Positions 17,183-27,552 of a DNA stretch of 64,000 nucleotides are shown piece by piece. Both the position numbers and the translations under genes were made by a program. The notes under the pieces are model-generated. The model saw nothing but the letters and a program-made list of their open reading frames with translations, had not been told where the DNA came from and made no database searches. Source of the DNA: CAYTLW01 sp964438735 (GTDB taxonomy: Bacteria; Myxococcota_A; UBA9042); the NCBI GenBank assembly GCA_964438735.1, contig CAYTLW010000005.1, forward strand, positions 1 to 64,000, given 5' to 3'. Numbering within the stretch: the first letter of the stretch is position 1; the number at the start of each line of letters is the position of its first letter.

Positions 17183-18385
17183 ATGTTCGCCATGTCGCCC
17201 GATCAACGCGTCCTGATGGACCGGCTGCTGGCTCTGAAAGACGAGGCCGGCAGCCACTCGCCCTCGATGCTGACCATCATCGAAGAGGTGCCCGAGGTCG
17301 CGCTCGAGATCGACGCCTGCTTCCTGTCCAACCCCTACGCCACCGAGCTCTTTCTGCGCCGCCTGGAGACGGACTTGATCGCCAGCCGCAGGATTCGCGA
17401 CGTGCTGGAGTTCTACCCCTCGCAGAATACCGTCGTCGCCGCCAGCCTGGCGCCCTTCCTGGAGGTCGCCGCCGAGCGCATCTTCATCGGCAACGGCGCC
17501 ATCGAGGTGATCCAGGCGGTGCTGCATCGATTCGCTCAGCGCAAAATCGCGGTCAACATCCCGACGTTTTCGTCCTACTACGAGTTCGCCCCCGCTGGCG
17601 TCGAGGTGGTGCAACATCGCCTGGACAAGGCGCAGGACTATCGCCTGGACGTGCCCGCCTACCTGGACTTCATCCGCCGGGAGCGGCCCGACACTGCGGT
17701 GTTGATCAACCCCAACAACCCCGACGGCGGCTACCTGCCCTTCGCCAAGCTGCGCGAGATCCTGGCCGGTCTTGCCGATGTGCAGACCGTCATCGTCGAC
17801 GAGTCCTTCATCCACTTCGCGTACGAGGATGACCAGTTCACCATGCGCTCGGCCATCGGCCTGCTGGATGAGCATCCCGGCCTGGTGGTGGTCAAGAGCA
17901 TGTCCAAGGACTTCGGTATCGCCGGCATCCGGGCGGGTTATGGCGTCATGGCGGCCGAGCGCGTCTCGGCCCTGCTGGCCAACGGGTATCTCTGGAATAT
18001 CAACGGCCTGGCTGAGTACTTCTTCAAGCTCTACGTGGAGCCCGAGTTCCAGCGCGAGTACGAGCAGGTTCGGGTCCGCTACATCAACGAGTCGCAGGAG
18101 TTCTTCCGCGCCCTGGGGCGGCTGCCGGGGGTCCGGATCACGCCATCCATGGCCAACTTCGTCCTGCTGGAGCTGCTCGACGGCCCGCCCGCTGACGATT
18201 TCGTCTTCTACATGCTTGTGGCCCACGGCGTGTATACGCGCACCTGCTCGGATAAGATCGGCTTGCAGGGTCACTACATGCGCGTCGCCTCGCGCACGTT
18301 GGAACAGAACCGCAGCATCATCAACGCGATCAGCTCCAGCCTGGCCGCCTGGCAACCGGCCAACAGCACGATCGCAACACTTTGA
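17183..18385 (+). CDS. Pyridoxal-phosphate aminotransferase, histidinol-phosphate/threonine-phosphate decarboxylase-like
   Basis: This 400-residue fold-type I enzyme carries IFIGNGAIEVIQ, the INPNNPDGGY motif, VDESFIHF and the Schiff-base lysine K242 in SMSKDFGIAGIRAGY. The layout resembles HisC and CobD enzymes. No histidine or cobalamin gene lies nearby, so a biosynthetic role cannot be assigned; in other bacteria similar enzymes act on amino-sugar or phosphonate intermediates. ATG 17183 has GGAGA upstream and is preferred over the ATG at 17147. It is transcribed away from parA. Confidence 0.82.
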   Translation: MFAMSPDQRVLMDRLLALKDEAGSHSPSMLTIIEEVPEVALEIDACFLSNPYATELFLRRLETDLIASRRIRDVLEFYPSQNTVVAASLAPFLEVAAERIFIGNGAIEVIQAVLHRFAQRKIAVNIPTFSSYYEFAPAGVEVVQHRLDKAQDYRLDVPAYLDFIRRERPDTAVLINPNNPDGGYLPFAKLREILAGLADVQTVIVDESFIHFAYEDDQFTMRSAIGLLDEHPGLVVVKSMSKDFGIAGIRAGYGVMAAERVSALLANGYLWNINGLAEYFFKLYVEPEFQREYEQVRVRYINESQEFFRALGRLPGVRITPSMANFVLLELLDGPPADDFVFYMLVAHGVYTRTCSDKIGLQGHYMRVASRTLEQNRSIINAISSSLAAWQPANSTIATL

Positions 18386-18416
18386 AGCATTCGCGAAGCG
18401 GAGCTTGGGGTGAGGG

Positions 18417-18494
18417 CCGAAAACGACGCTTTTCGGGCCGAGGGGGATTGCCCGCAATTCCCCTTAAGAGGGAATCATCCTCCCCGGAGGATGA
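18417..18494. terminator. Stacked hairpins between convergent aminotransferase and TonB-like genes
   Basis: Three hairpins lie in line. CCGAAAA/TTTTCGG (18417-18436) has built-in A and T runs and could work in both directions. ATTCCC/GGGAAT (18457-18475) is next. TCATCCTCC/GGAGGATGA (18475-18494) includes the last codons and stop of the TonB-like gene. This is a plausible bidirectional end region. Confidence 0.35.
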
Positions 18495-19371
18495 TCAAGA
18501 GCCCTCGGGAGTTGATCTCGTCCAAAATGTGCGGCGGCGGCTCTGGCAACCTGCGCACACCGGCCTTGTAGCCACGTAGCAGCGCCCGAACCGTACGATC
18601 AAAGGCCTCGTTGCCACTCTTGCTGACCACCTTGTAGGTCATCACCCGGCCCGTGGCCGTCATGCGGGTAATGCGCACCCGCGCCCGCAGCGTCTTGCGC
18701 AGCCACACCGGAACCGAACCGGGCAGGACGAAGTTGCGCTGCATGTCCAGTCGGACCTCGCGCACATAGGCCGAGCCCTTGCGGGAGACCAGACCGTCGC
18801 CTCCTTTGCGGCCGGTGCGGGTGCCGATGATCTTGCCCAGCTTGGAGCGTCGCTTGGCCGCCGACTTGTCGCCGGCGAGGATCTTCCCAAGCTTGGAACG
18901 CGAGACCAGGCGGCGGACCTTGTGCACCCGCGCGGCCTGCTTCTGCTCCTCGGGTTGGGGCGGCGGAGTGTCCGGTGGCAGTTTGCCCGCGGGATCGCCC
19001 AGGTTCTCGACGATCTCCGCCCGCAGCAGGTCGACCTCCACGGGCGGCGCGCGCAGGGCGGTGCGGCGAAGCAGACGGCGCATGGGCTCCGGACAGCGGC
19101 GGGTATGCACCTTGCCGGAGCTGGCGGGCGGCGCGATGTCCGAGCCTCGACAGATACGGCAGGGGCTGACGATGGTGGCGCAGCCGCTGCCCTCGATGGG
19201 CTCCTGCTCGCTCTCTTTGGCCGCCTCGCTCGGGCTTGGCGCCAGGGCCAGGCCGCCGATCACCAGGGTGTGGACCAGCGCCGCGGCCACGGCGCCAACG
19301 ACCATCTGGTTGCGGGTCGTGCGCTGCTCGACCGCCACCAGGTGGGCCGCCCGCTGGACGATGCTGCTCAC
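18475..19371 (-). CDS. TonB/TolA-like energy-transducing protein
   Basis: This 298-residue protein has one N-terminal membrane segment (about 22-45), a Pro/Lys-rich periplasmic stretch, and a C-terminal domain like TonB or TolA (about 200-298, including ARVRITRMTATGRVMTYKVV and NEAFDRTVRALL). Such proteins carry proton-motive energy from an ExbB-ExbD or TolQ-TolR motor to the outer membrane. Its ATG overlaps the stop of the ExbD-like gene, which follows the ExbB-like gene, so it is the third gene of the set. Cysteines at 64-74 and 92 (ATIVSPCRICRG) are unusual for a TonB. No TonB-dependent receptor is in the window, so the client is unknown. Confidence 0.75.
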   Translation of the reverse strand: MSSIVQRAAHLVAVEQRTTRNQMVVGAVAAALVHTLVIGGLALAPSPSEAAKESEQEPIEGSGCATIVSPCRICRGSDIAPPASSGKVHTRRCPEPMRRLLRRTALRAPPVEVDLLRAEIVENLGDPAGKLPPDTPPPQPEEQKQAARVHKVRRLVSRSKLGKILAGDKSAAKRRSKLGKIIGTRTGRKGGDGLVSRKGSAYVREVRLDMQRNFVLPGSVPVWLRKTLRARVRITRMTATGRVMTYKVVSKSGNEAFDRTVRALLRGYKAGVRRLPEPPPHILDEINSRGLLIILRGG

Positions 19372-19940
19372 GGCTTCGCCTTGGGCTTGGGCCCTTCGGT
19401 GACCAGGCCGAAATGCCGGATGCCGGCCCGCCGCATGCGCGCCATCAAAGCCAACACCAGACCGTAGCGCAGGCGCTCATCGGCGCGCAGGTGCACATCC
19501 CTGGCCTGTTCGGCGAGGGGATGTCGTTGCAGGGCCGCCTCGAATCGATCCAGGCAGCGCTTGAAGGCGCCCGAGACGGTGCGGCAGTCCACCAGCAGGT
19601 CGACGCCGAGGAAGATCCGTCGCTTGCGATCGAAGGTGAGCACCGGCTTGGCGTCCTTGCCCTTGCCCTTGATCAGCTTGTCGGCTTTGGCCTTGGGCAG
19701 GGTCACCGGGACCTGCTGTTCCTTCTGGCTGGGGTCGCCGGTCTGCTCGTCGGCGCCCACCTGACGCAGGGTCTCCGCCTCACGGGACAGTCGCGCCGTC
19801 TCCATGGACGAGGCGATCATGAAGATCACCAGCAGGACCAGCATCACGTCGACCAGCGGGGTCACGTTGATCTCGGCCATCGTGGCCTGGGCGATGCGTC
19901 CACCGCGTCGCCCCCCACCGCTGCCCATGTTGAAGGCCAC
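19368..19940 (-). CDS. ExbD/TolR-family biopolymer transport protein
   Basis: This 190-residue protein has the family signature EINVTPLVDVMLVLLVIFMI (22-41), whose single membrane helix carries the proton-relaying aspartate. The periplasmic domain is longer than usual, with a Lys-rich insertion (KAKADKLIKGKGKDAK) and a Cys pair around 118-127. It sits between the ExbB-like gene (25 bp upstream) and the TonB-like gene (4-base overlap). Confidence 0.9.
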   Translation of the reverse strand: MAFNMGSGGGRRGGRIAQATMAEINVTPLVDVMLVLLVIFMIASSMETARLSREAETLRQVGADEQTGDPSQKEQQVPVTLPKAKADKLIKGKGKDAKPVLTFDRKRRIFLGVDLLVDCRTVSGAFKRCLDRFEAALQRHPLAEQARDVHLRADERLRYGLVLALMARMRRAGIRHFGLVTEGPKPKAKP

Positions 19941-19964
19941 CGCTGCTCTCCCGCCGCGCTCCCG

Positions 19965-20681
19965 CTACTCGTCGTACTCGTCGGGCGGCTCGCGGCTGCG
20001 ACGCTTGAGATGATTGAGCAGTTCGAGGCCGAAACCGTCCAGATCCGTCACCATCGTCCGCACCATGCGCCCGAGCAGGTTGTAGGCCATGACCGCGGGG
20101 ATCGCCGCCAGCAGGCCCACCGCGGTGGCCACCAACGCCTGGGCGATATGCGGTGCCACGGTCTGCAGCATGCTGCCCGTATCACTCAGGTCGCCGAAGG
20201 CCATCATGATTCCCCAGACCGTGCCAAAGAGGCCGATGAAGGGGGCTGCCGACGCCACCGTGCCGAGCAGTCCAAGGCCCGACTCCAGGTCTTCCACCAG
20301 GGGCTCGGCGGCGCGCCGCATGGTCCGTTCGATGTTCTCCATGTCCGGATCGACGTCGCCATCGGGGTCGCGGGCCAGCTCCTTGAGCACCGCCACCAGC
20401 AACTTGAAGTGGGGCAAGGCCACGTGGGTTCGCAACGCCTCGGCCGCGGCCGCCAGGTCGCTGTGCTTGAGGAAGGCGACGCGGAACTCGTTGACCTGCC
20501 GCCGCAGGTTGACCAGGGCCCACGCCCGCGCGCCGATCACGAACCAGCTGATCACGCTCATGAGCACCAGGACCACCAGGGTGGCCAGCACCATGCCGCG
20601 CGACTGGATCGCGGCCGTCAGCGGGTCGGTGCCGGTGACGGCGAGCAAGATGGGTGGGATCGGAGGCAGGAGGCCGCTCAT
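19965..20681 (-). CDS. ExbB/TolQ/MotA-family proton channel protein
   Basis: This 238-residue inner-membrane protein has an N-terminal membrane segment (about 25-50) and the conserved block GLGLLGTVASAAPFIGLFGTVWGIM, followed by ALVATAVGLLAAIPAVMAYN. It should form the pentameric channel around the ExbD dimer. The start is ATG 20681; the frame is open further upstream without family-like sequence. It lies behind a TPR metallopeptidase gene on the same strand. Confidence 0.92.
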   Translation of the reverse strand: MSGLLPPIPPILLAVTGTDPLTAAIQSRGMVLATLVVLVLMSVISWFVIGARAWALVNLRRQVNEFRVAFLKHSDLAAAAEALRTHVALPHFKLLVAVLKELARDPDGDVDPDMENIERTMRRAAEPLVEDLESGLGLLGTVASAAPFIGLFGTVWGIMMAFGDLSDTGSMLQTVAPHIAQALVATAVGLLAAIPAVMAYNLLGRMVRTMVTDLDGFGLELLNHLKRRSREPPDEYDE

Positions 20682-20773
20682 GGCCAGCAGGCTACTGCCC
20701 AATCGCCCGCGCGTGGAGTTTTTGCAGGGTCCCAGCTCGCCGCCGAGTCGTACGCCCCGTTGGACTGGCGCCC

Positions 20774-22453
20774 TCAGGGCGTCGTCAGCTTCTTCTCGCG
20801 CAGCAAAGCCGACGCCGCCTGCGCCTTCTCGCCCAGGTTCAGCCACGCCCTTCTCGACGCTCGGTGGATGCCGGGATCGAAGGGATTGACCCAGGCTGCG
20901 CGATCGGCGGCCTCCAGGGCGGCTTTGGACTTGCCCTGGGCGAGCAGGACCCGGGCGTGCAGGACCAGGAGCGGGGCGTGGTTCGGGTGCGCCTTCAGCG
21001 CGTCTTCGATGGTCGCGGCGGCCTCCTCGGTCCGGCCCAGTCGCAGCAACGCCCGACCCAGGCGGGTGACCAGCAGGGGACCGCCCGCGACGCCCCGGGC
21101 GAGCGCCTTGCGGTACTCGATCACCGCCGCCAGCGGGCGCTCCAAAGCCAGCAGCCGATCACCCAACTCGACGAAGCGCCGGGCCTCCTTGTCCAGCGCC
21201 GCCAGGGCGCCCTTGTCGGCGGCCACACCCTTAAAAAGCAGCCGATCGCGCCGCTTGCCCTTGGGCAGGTTGGCCGGCGGGCGCGCCGCGTCGCGTTTGA
21301 GCGCCTTGCGCCAGGCGCTGACGAAGGCCTTGCGTCCGACACCCAGAAACTCCTCCAGCGCGCGCGCTTCGTCGGCGCCATCGCCGAACAGGGCCACCAG
21401 GCGGCGTGCGGCCGCGGCCGCCTCGACTTCGGCGTCGCGGGGCGCCGGATCGGCAGCGGGCGGAGCGCGGCCGGGACGCGTCGGTCGGGTGAGCAACCAG
21501 CGGACCGCGTGATGCACCTCGGCGAAGGCCAGTTGGGTGGCCTCCTGGGTCGGCAATCGGGCCATGGTCGGGCTCATGCGCGAGAACGGAATGAAGCGTC
21601 CGCGCTTGCGTGCGCGCGCCAGCGCTTGCTGCTCATCGCGATCGAGGACCAGCGCCGAGCCGCCCCGCCAGGCGCTCTCGAAGCTGCGCGCCAGACCTTC
21701 GTGCAACCAGACGGGAACCCGGTCGCCACCATTCTTGATGATCAGGTAGTGGATGAGTTCGTGGGCCACCGTATCCGCCCACGGGTAGCCGAAGACCAGG
21801 TCATTGGGGCTGGTGACCATCAGGCGGTTGTGCTTGCACAACGCGATGGTGCCGGAGGACTGGATCTGCTTGGACGTCAGGCCGCTGACCCGGGCCAGCA
21901 GGTCGACGCGCGGGTAGATGTGCACGCTGATGGGGGCCTTGGGGGCGGGGCCGAAGGCGGCCTCGAGCTTCGGCAGCGCAGCCTTCAGCACCCGCTCGAG
22001 GTAGGGCAGCATCACCTCGTCCGGACCGGGGCGCACCCAGACCTCGAAGCGGCCATTGGCCATGGCGTGGCGCTTCAGATCGGCGGCCACCGCCGCAGTG
22101 GCGCGGGCCAGCTTGCGGTACTCGATCGCCCTGGCGTGCAGATTGCGCGGGACCAGCCGATTGGCGGCGACCTTGTCGAGGATGCCGGCGGCCTGGTCGA
22201 ACCTGCCGCGCAGCAGCGCTTGGAAGCCGCGGGTATAGGCCACCGCGGCCGAGGTGCTGGTGCGTGCCTCCAGGGCGGCGATCCACGGCTCGGCACAATC
22301 TGGATCTTCACGCGCGAAGCAAGCGCCGACGCGGTCGCTGAGCGTGGTGATATCCGGCTTCCGAGCCGCGCCGTCGGCACGGGGTGCCAGCGTCAGCCCG
22401 ACGAGTAGAGACGCCAGGACGGCCAGGGGCAGGGCGGCGGGGCGCGGCTTCAA
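20774..22453 (-). CDS. Secreted metallopeptidase-like protein with TPR repeats (Peptidase_MA-like)
   Basis: This 559-residue protein has a signal peptide (LPLAVLASLLVGLTLAPRADGA). Its catalytic core is gluzincin-like, with HELIH at 231-235 and WLHEGLARSFES supplying the third ligand. TPR-like helical repeats fill the last 120 residues (EYRKALARG..., TIEDALKAHPNHAPLLVLHA). TTG 22453 is taken as the start because GGAG lies 9 bases upstream and the signal peptide begins at once. It is 92 bp upstream of the ExbB-like gene and may share its transcript. The substrate is unknown. Confidence 0.75.
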   Translation of the reverse strand: MKPRPAALPLAVLASLLVGLTLAPRADGAARKPDITTLSDRVGACFAREDPDCAEPWIAALEARTSTSAAVAYTRGFQALLRGRFDQAAGILDKVAANRLVPRNLHARAIEYRKLARATAAVAADLKRHAMANGRFEVWVRPGPDEVMLPYLERVLKAALPKLEAAFGPAPKAPISVHIYPRVDLLARVSGLTSKQIQSSGTIALCKHNRLMVTSPNDLVFGYPWADTVAHELIHYLIIKNGGDRVPVWLHEGLARSFESAWRGGSALVLDRDEQQALARARKRGRFIPFSRMSPTMARLPTQEATQLAFAEVHHAVRWLLTRPTRPGRAPPAADPAPRDAEVEAAAAARRLVALFGDGADEARALEEFLGVGRKAFVSAWRKALKRDAARPPANLPKGKRRDRLLFKGVAADKGALAALDKEARRFVELGDRLLALERPLAAVIEYRKALARGVAGGPLLVTRLGRALLRLGRTEEAAATIEDALKAHPNHAPLLVLHARVLLAQGKSKAALEAADRAAWVNPFDPGIHRASRRAWLNLGEKAQAASALLREKKLTTP

Positions 22454-22626
22454 CGTCTGTGACTCCGGAGGGCCGGGCGTGGGCCCAGGCCGCAGGTATA
22501 CCGCCTGCCGGCGTCCCGGCGCCAGCCTTCCGATCGCCGACCTGGAGCCCCGATCGGCCACCATGACACCGCTCCCGCGCGCCGCTATGATCCGCCGACG
22601 CCGCCGTCGCGGCCACGGATCTCAGC

Positions 22627-25600
22627 TTGACCGGCCCCCCACCAGCCCGCCCGCATTTGCCCACCGGTCGCCGCCTGATCGCCGTGCTGGCGGTCCTGCT
22701 GATGGCCGCCAGCGCGTGGGCCTGGCAGGGCTTCTCGAGCGATGCAGCCAGCCAGGCGAGCAACCTGCAGGTGGCCCTGGCGGCCCTGTCTCGAAGCGAC
22801 GATGTCGTCGACCCGAACCATGACCTGGTCCTGGAAGCCCGGGCTATCGACGGCCGCGGCCGCGCCGAGGCGCTGGCCGACCTGCGCCGGGTGCGGGTGG
22901 CCTCGCGGGCCCTGTCCCATATTCGCAAGCGCTACGTGGAGCCCGATCGGATCCATCCGCGGGTGATGTTGGAGGCCGCGTTGCAGGCGGTGGCCCACCG
23001 GGTGCCGGAGATGCTGGTCGACGCCACTGAACGATCGGACGATGGGGCGCCATTGGCCCTGCGGCTGCGCATCGATCGGGCCGAATTGAACCTCGACCTG
23101 CACGCGGTCGAGGACCTGTTTCGCCTCAATTGGACCCTGTTGGAGGCGACCCGCTTCATCGCCCGCCACCTGCCAGCAGATGTCGCCGCGACCCGGGTCG
23201 AGTACGTCGCCGTGAACGGCATGTTGGGCACCCTGGACCCGTACTCCCACATGCTGGATCCCGAGGCCTATCGAGACATGCGCACCAGCACCGGCGGCCG
23301 ATTCGGCGGGCTGGGGATCCGCATCCTGGCCATCGACGGTCGGCTGACCATCGTGGGCGTAATCGAGGGCTCACCCGCGGCGCGCGCCGACTTGCAGGAT
23401 AGCGATCAAATCCTGCTGATCGACGGTGAGGACACCCTGAATATGTCCATTGACGACGCCGTGGATCGACTGCGCGGCGAGGTCGGAGCGCCCGCTCGCC
23501 TGATGATCAGACGGCGCACCTGGGCCGGCCCGCGCGAGGTGGTGATCGTGCGCGCGGTGATTCACCTCAAGAGCGTCGAGTCACGGGTCCTGGATAACGG
23601 CGTCGGCTACGCCCGGATCAAGAACTTCCAGCGCGGCACGGCGGCGGAGCTGGCCAAGGCCCTGGTGATGCTGCATCGCAAGGGCGGTCGGCGCGGCCTG
23701 GTGCTCGATCTGCGCAGCAACCCGGGCGGCCTGCTGGACGAGGCGGTGCGGGTCTGCGACCTGTTCATGGACGGCGGCCCGGTGGTGATCACCGTCGGCG
23801 GGGCCGGGCTGGTGCGCGAGGTACGACGCGCCGGCAGCGACAATACGCGCCGCAACCTGCCCATCGCCGTGCTGGTGAATCGGCGATCGGCGAGCGCTTC
23901 GGAGATCGTCGCCGGCGCCCTCAAACACAGCAATCGAGCCATGGTCATCGGCGAGCAGACCTACGGCAAAGGTACGGTTCAGGTGCCCTACGAGATCGGC
24001 CAGGGCGCCCTCAAGCTGACTGTGGCCAAGTACCTGGTCCCCGGCGATGTGGACATCCAGGATCGCGGCGTGATCCCCCATGTGGCTCTGCGCTTCATCT
24101 CGGCCCGTCGGGATCGAATTCGACTCTTTGATCGTCGGCGAAGTCGCAAGAAGCCGCGTTGGCGTCGCCTGGCCGCCGACGAGCAGTTGCCGGTTCGACC
24201 CAGTCATCGACTGCGCGTCGTGCTCCCGGATCGCAAGGCGCCGCTCGCTGAGAGAGCCAAGCGGGAGACTGCCGCCCAGGTGCGCGATCGGGAGCCGATT
24301 CGCCGGGCGTCGCGCCTGTTGCGCTACGCGGGCAGCGACAAGGCGGCGACCATGCTGGCGGACGCCAAGACCCATATCGCCGAGATGCAACAAGGCGATG
24401 ATCGCGCCCTCACCGAGCGACTGCTGCACGCTGGCATCGACTGGCGGCCCGGTCCCAGGGTGCCCGAACCGCGCCTGCGGCTGACCCTGGAGGAGCCACC
24501 CGGCGGTTTCTCCGTGCGCGCCGGCGAGGTGCTCACCATCAAGGCCAGCCTGCACAATGACGGCGACAAGCCCCTGTACCGCCTTCATGTGGTCGGGCGC
24601 AGTGACGAGGGCAGCTTCAACGGCATCGAACACGTGGTCGGGCGGCTTGCCGCAGGCGCCCATCGCACGGTGGAACTGCGGGCGTGGGTCTCCCGTCGCC
24701 ACGTGGGTGTGCAGGTGCCGGTCACCTTCAGCGCCGCACAGGATGGCGCGGTGTTGTCGGCCAGCACCACGACGGTGGTCACGGTGCACAGGTTGCCGCG
24801 GCCGGACCTGTGGTTTCGCTATCGCCTCGATGAAGGGCCGCCCGGCGCTGTGGACCCCGCGGCCGCCCAAACGGCCACCAACGGCTACCTGCTGCCGGGT
24901 GAAGATGCGCGCTTGAGCGTGGAGGTCTACAACGCCGGGCCGGGCGCGGCCCGCTCTGTCGCGGCCAGTCTGCGCAGCCTGTCGGGCCAGCGCCTGCACC
25001 TGGAAAAGGGGCGGACCCGCGTCGGCGCCATCGCCATCGATCAACAGGCCACAGCTACTTTTGCCATTCGTGGCGAGCGCGGCGCTCGCGGGCACCGGCC
25101 GGCCGGCCTGCTGCAGGCTCGACTGGCCTTGATCGACGAGATCGTTGGCTACCATCGACAGCAGCTCCTGCGCATCCCCTGGGCCGCCGGACCGGCGACA
25201 TTGCGCAGCGACGACGAGGGCGTTCGCAAGCTGCTCGATCGCACCCGCCAGTGGCGCCAGGCGGCCATCGGCCAGTGGAATCGCGCGCCCTCCATCCGCC
25301 TGGGCGAAGGTCCCGATCAGGCGCCTGAAGGAGAGGCCGCGGGCATCTTTGCGCCGCTGAAGGGAGACTGCATCGCCACCGTGCGCGGCCGGGCGCGTTT
25401 CGAATCCGATGCCCCGCGCCGGCGTTTCGTCACCGTCTCCGTGGCTGGCACCAAGCGGACCTACCACGCCGGACACGGCAGCGATCGACTGCAATTCGAG
25501 GCCCGGCTCAAGCTCGACAGCGGCCTCAACAGGGTTACAATCCAGGCCCGCGCGGGACCCGACCTGACGTCACAACGTAAATTGCTGATACACTGCACCA

Positions 25601-25644
25601 CCGCGGCGAAAAAGGGCGACGAACAGCAGCAGGAGAAGCGATGA
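22627..25644 (+). CDS. S41-family C-terminal processing protease with long C-terminal extension
   Basis: This 1005-residue exported protease has a signal peptide (LIAVLAVLLMAASAWA), a PDZ domain (about 225-310, GGLGIRILAID...VGVIEGSPAARADL) and an S41 core. The Ser-Lys dyad is S423 (SASASEI) and K448 (TYGKGTVQ), with the same 25-residue spacing as E. coli Tsp. The last 500 residues are not protease; they look like beta-sandwich, CARDB-like modules (SVEVYNAGPGAARSVAASL). The start is TTG, 173 bp from the divergent TPR peptidase gene. Its stop overlaps the next gene's ATG (ATGA), so a PEGA-like partner is translationally coupled. Confidence 0.88.
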   Translation: MTGPPPARPHLPTGRRLIAVLAVLLMAASAWAWQGFSSDAASQASNLQVALAALSRSDDVVDPNHDLVLEARAIDGRGRAEALADLRRVRVASRALSHIRKRYVEPDRIHPRVMLEAALQAVAHRVPEMLVDATERSDDGAPLALRLRIDRAELNLDLHAVEDLFRLNWTLLEATRFIARHLPADVAATRVEYVAVNGMLGTLDPYSHMLDPEAYRDMRTSTGGRFGGLGIRILAIDGRLTIVGVIEGSPAARADLQDSDQILLIDGEDTLNMSIDDAVDRLRGEVGAPARLMIRRRTWAGPREVVIVRAVIHLKSVESRVLDNGVGYARIKNFQRGTAAELAKALVMLHRKGGRRGLVLDLRSNPGGLLDEAVRVCDLFMDGGPVVITVGGAGLVREVRRAGSDNTRRNLPIAVLVNRRSASASEIVAGALKHSNRAMVIGEQTYGKGTVQVPYEIGQGALKLTVAKYLVPGDVDIQDRGVIPHVALRFISARRDRIRLFDRRRSRKKPRWRRLAADEQLPVRPSHRLRVVLPDRKAPLAERAKRETAAQVRDREPIRRASRLLRYAGSDKAATMLADAKTHIAEMQQGDDRALTERLLHAGIDWRPGPRVPEPRLRLTLEEPPGGFSVRAGEVLTIKASLHNDGDKPLYRLHVVGRSDEGSFNGIEHVVGRLAAGAHRTVELRAWVSRRHVGVQVPVTFSAAQDGAVLSASTTTVVTVHRLPRPDLWFRYRLDEGPPGAVDPAAAQTATNGYLLPGEDARLSVEVYNAGPGAARSVAASLRSLSGQRLHLEKGRTRVGAIAIDQQATATFAIRGERGARGHRPAGLLQARLALIDEIVGYHRQQLLRIPWAAGPATLRSDDEGVRKLLDRTRQWRQAAIGQWNRAPSIRLGEGPDQAPEGEAAGIFAPLKGDCIATVRGRARFESDAPRRRFVTVSVAGTKRTYHAGHGSDRLQFEARLKLDSGLNRVTIQARAGPDLTSQRKLLIHCTTAAKKGDEQQQEKR

Positions 25645-26726
25645 GAGCACGCCAGAACCCGACCCGGACCTGTCTTCACGCGGCCATGACGCTGCGAGGC
25701 CAGTTGTTGTCGGCCCTGCTGATGGCGACTTTCGCCCTGCCGGCGTTCGCTCAACCGGCGGTGGATCGCTCGGCCATCGAGGAGAAGCGCAAGGCCCAGG
25801 AGGCCAAGCGCAAGCTCAAGGAGCAGCTCAAGAAGCAGCGCACCAAGGAGACCGCTGGTCAGAAGGAGGAGCGTCTGCGGGAGGAGAGCAAGGAAGCCAA
25901 CCGCAAGCTGGCCCTGGTGCGCGCGCAAGAAGCGCTGCAGGCGGCCGCGCGCCGACAGAATCGCAAGGGTATGGAGCTGATGACGGTGGCCTGGATGCTC
26001 GATCCGCACCGCATGGACTACCCGTTCAACGTGGCGGCGTTCGCCGAGGCCCTCAAGAAGCATGACCTCGAGATCAGGGCCTACGCCGGATTCATGAATC
26101 TGGCCACGCGCGAGCTGAGCCAACTGGGCAAGAACGCCGGCGACTACAAGGCCACCATCGAGGAGCGCGTGGCCAAGGCGAACGGGCGGCTGGAGATCCT
26201 GCGCAATCGCTTCACGACCGGCACAGTGAAGCTCATGGTGGTGACCGCCAGCAACTGCGAGATCTTCCTCGACGGCGCTTTTGTCGGCGAAAACGAGGGC
26301 AAGATCGAAGCCATCGCAGGCCAGCATAAGGTCAAGTCCATCTGCCCCGGCTACTACGACATCGAGCAGTTCGCCAACGTGCGCGCCGGCGACACCAGCA
26401 CCTACAAGCTGCGGCCTTCGCCGATCCCCTACTATGGCTACCTGGTCTTCAAGGTGAAGCCCGCCGCCGGCGTCACCGTCTTCCTGGACGACATCCCGGT
26501 GGACAAGCGCCTCGGCGACAAACCCGATCAGAAGGGCGCCATCACCGGCACCGGCAGCAAGAAGGACCCCATCGCCCTGCACTCGCGTAAATGGATCATC
26601 CGCTTCAAGAAGGATGGTTACGATCGCTGGCATCGTCGCATCACCATCAACCGCGACCAGATCACCATCGTCAACGCCGTGCTCGAGAAGATGAGCGACC
26701 AGGTCGAGGTCACGGGCAACGACTGA
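25641..26726 (+). CDS. Secreted coiled-coil / PEGA-like protein
   Basis: This 361-residue protein has a signal peptide (LLSALLMATFALPAFA) and then a strongly charged coiled coil (about 45-100). Two PEGA-like beta modules follow: VTASNCEIFLDGAFVGENEGKI and KVKPAAGVTVFLDDIPVD. PEGA modules are found in surface proteins of many envelope-rich bacteria. It starts inside the stop codon of the S41 protease gene and is followed 19 bp later by mlaE. A structural partner or substrate of the protease is plausible from the coupling only. Confidence 0.65.
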   Translation: MRARQNPTRTCLHAAMTLRGQLLSALLMATFALPAFAQPAVDRSAIEEKRKAQEAKRKLKEQLKKQRTKETAGQKEERLREESKEANRKLALVRAQEALQAAARRQNRKGMELMTVAWMLDPHRMDYPFNVAAFAEALKKHDLEIRAYAGFMNLATRELSQLGKNAGDYKATIEERVAKANGRLEILRNRFTTGTVKLMVVTASNCEIFLDGAFVGENEGKIEAIAGQHKVKSICPGYYDIEQFANVRAGDTSTYKLRPSPIPYYGYLVFKVKPAAGVTVFLDDIPVDKRLGDKPDQKGAITGTGSKKDPIALHSRKWIIRFKKDGYDRWHRRITINRDQITIVNAVLEKMSDQVEVTGND

Positions 26727-26745
26727 ACGCGGGCCTGATACCGCT

Positions 26746-27507
<762 letters not shown>

Positions 27508-27552
27508 TGCCGATTGCCGGCCAGGCTCCCCCACGCCACCCCAGGTGACGCC

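Noticed and set aside
18475..20681. Gliding-motility motor (Agl type)
   Set aside because: The ExbB/ExbD/TonB families are visible, but nothing in the sequence separates a gliding motor from Tol or Exb systems.
23581..25494. A 637-codon minus-strand frame inside the S41 protease gene
   Set aside because: The sense strand encodes the protease with its catalytic motifs; the antisense product is low complexity.
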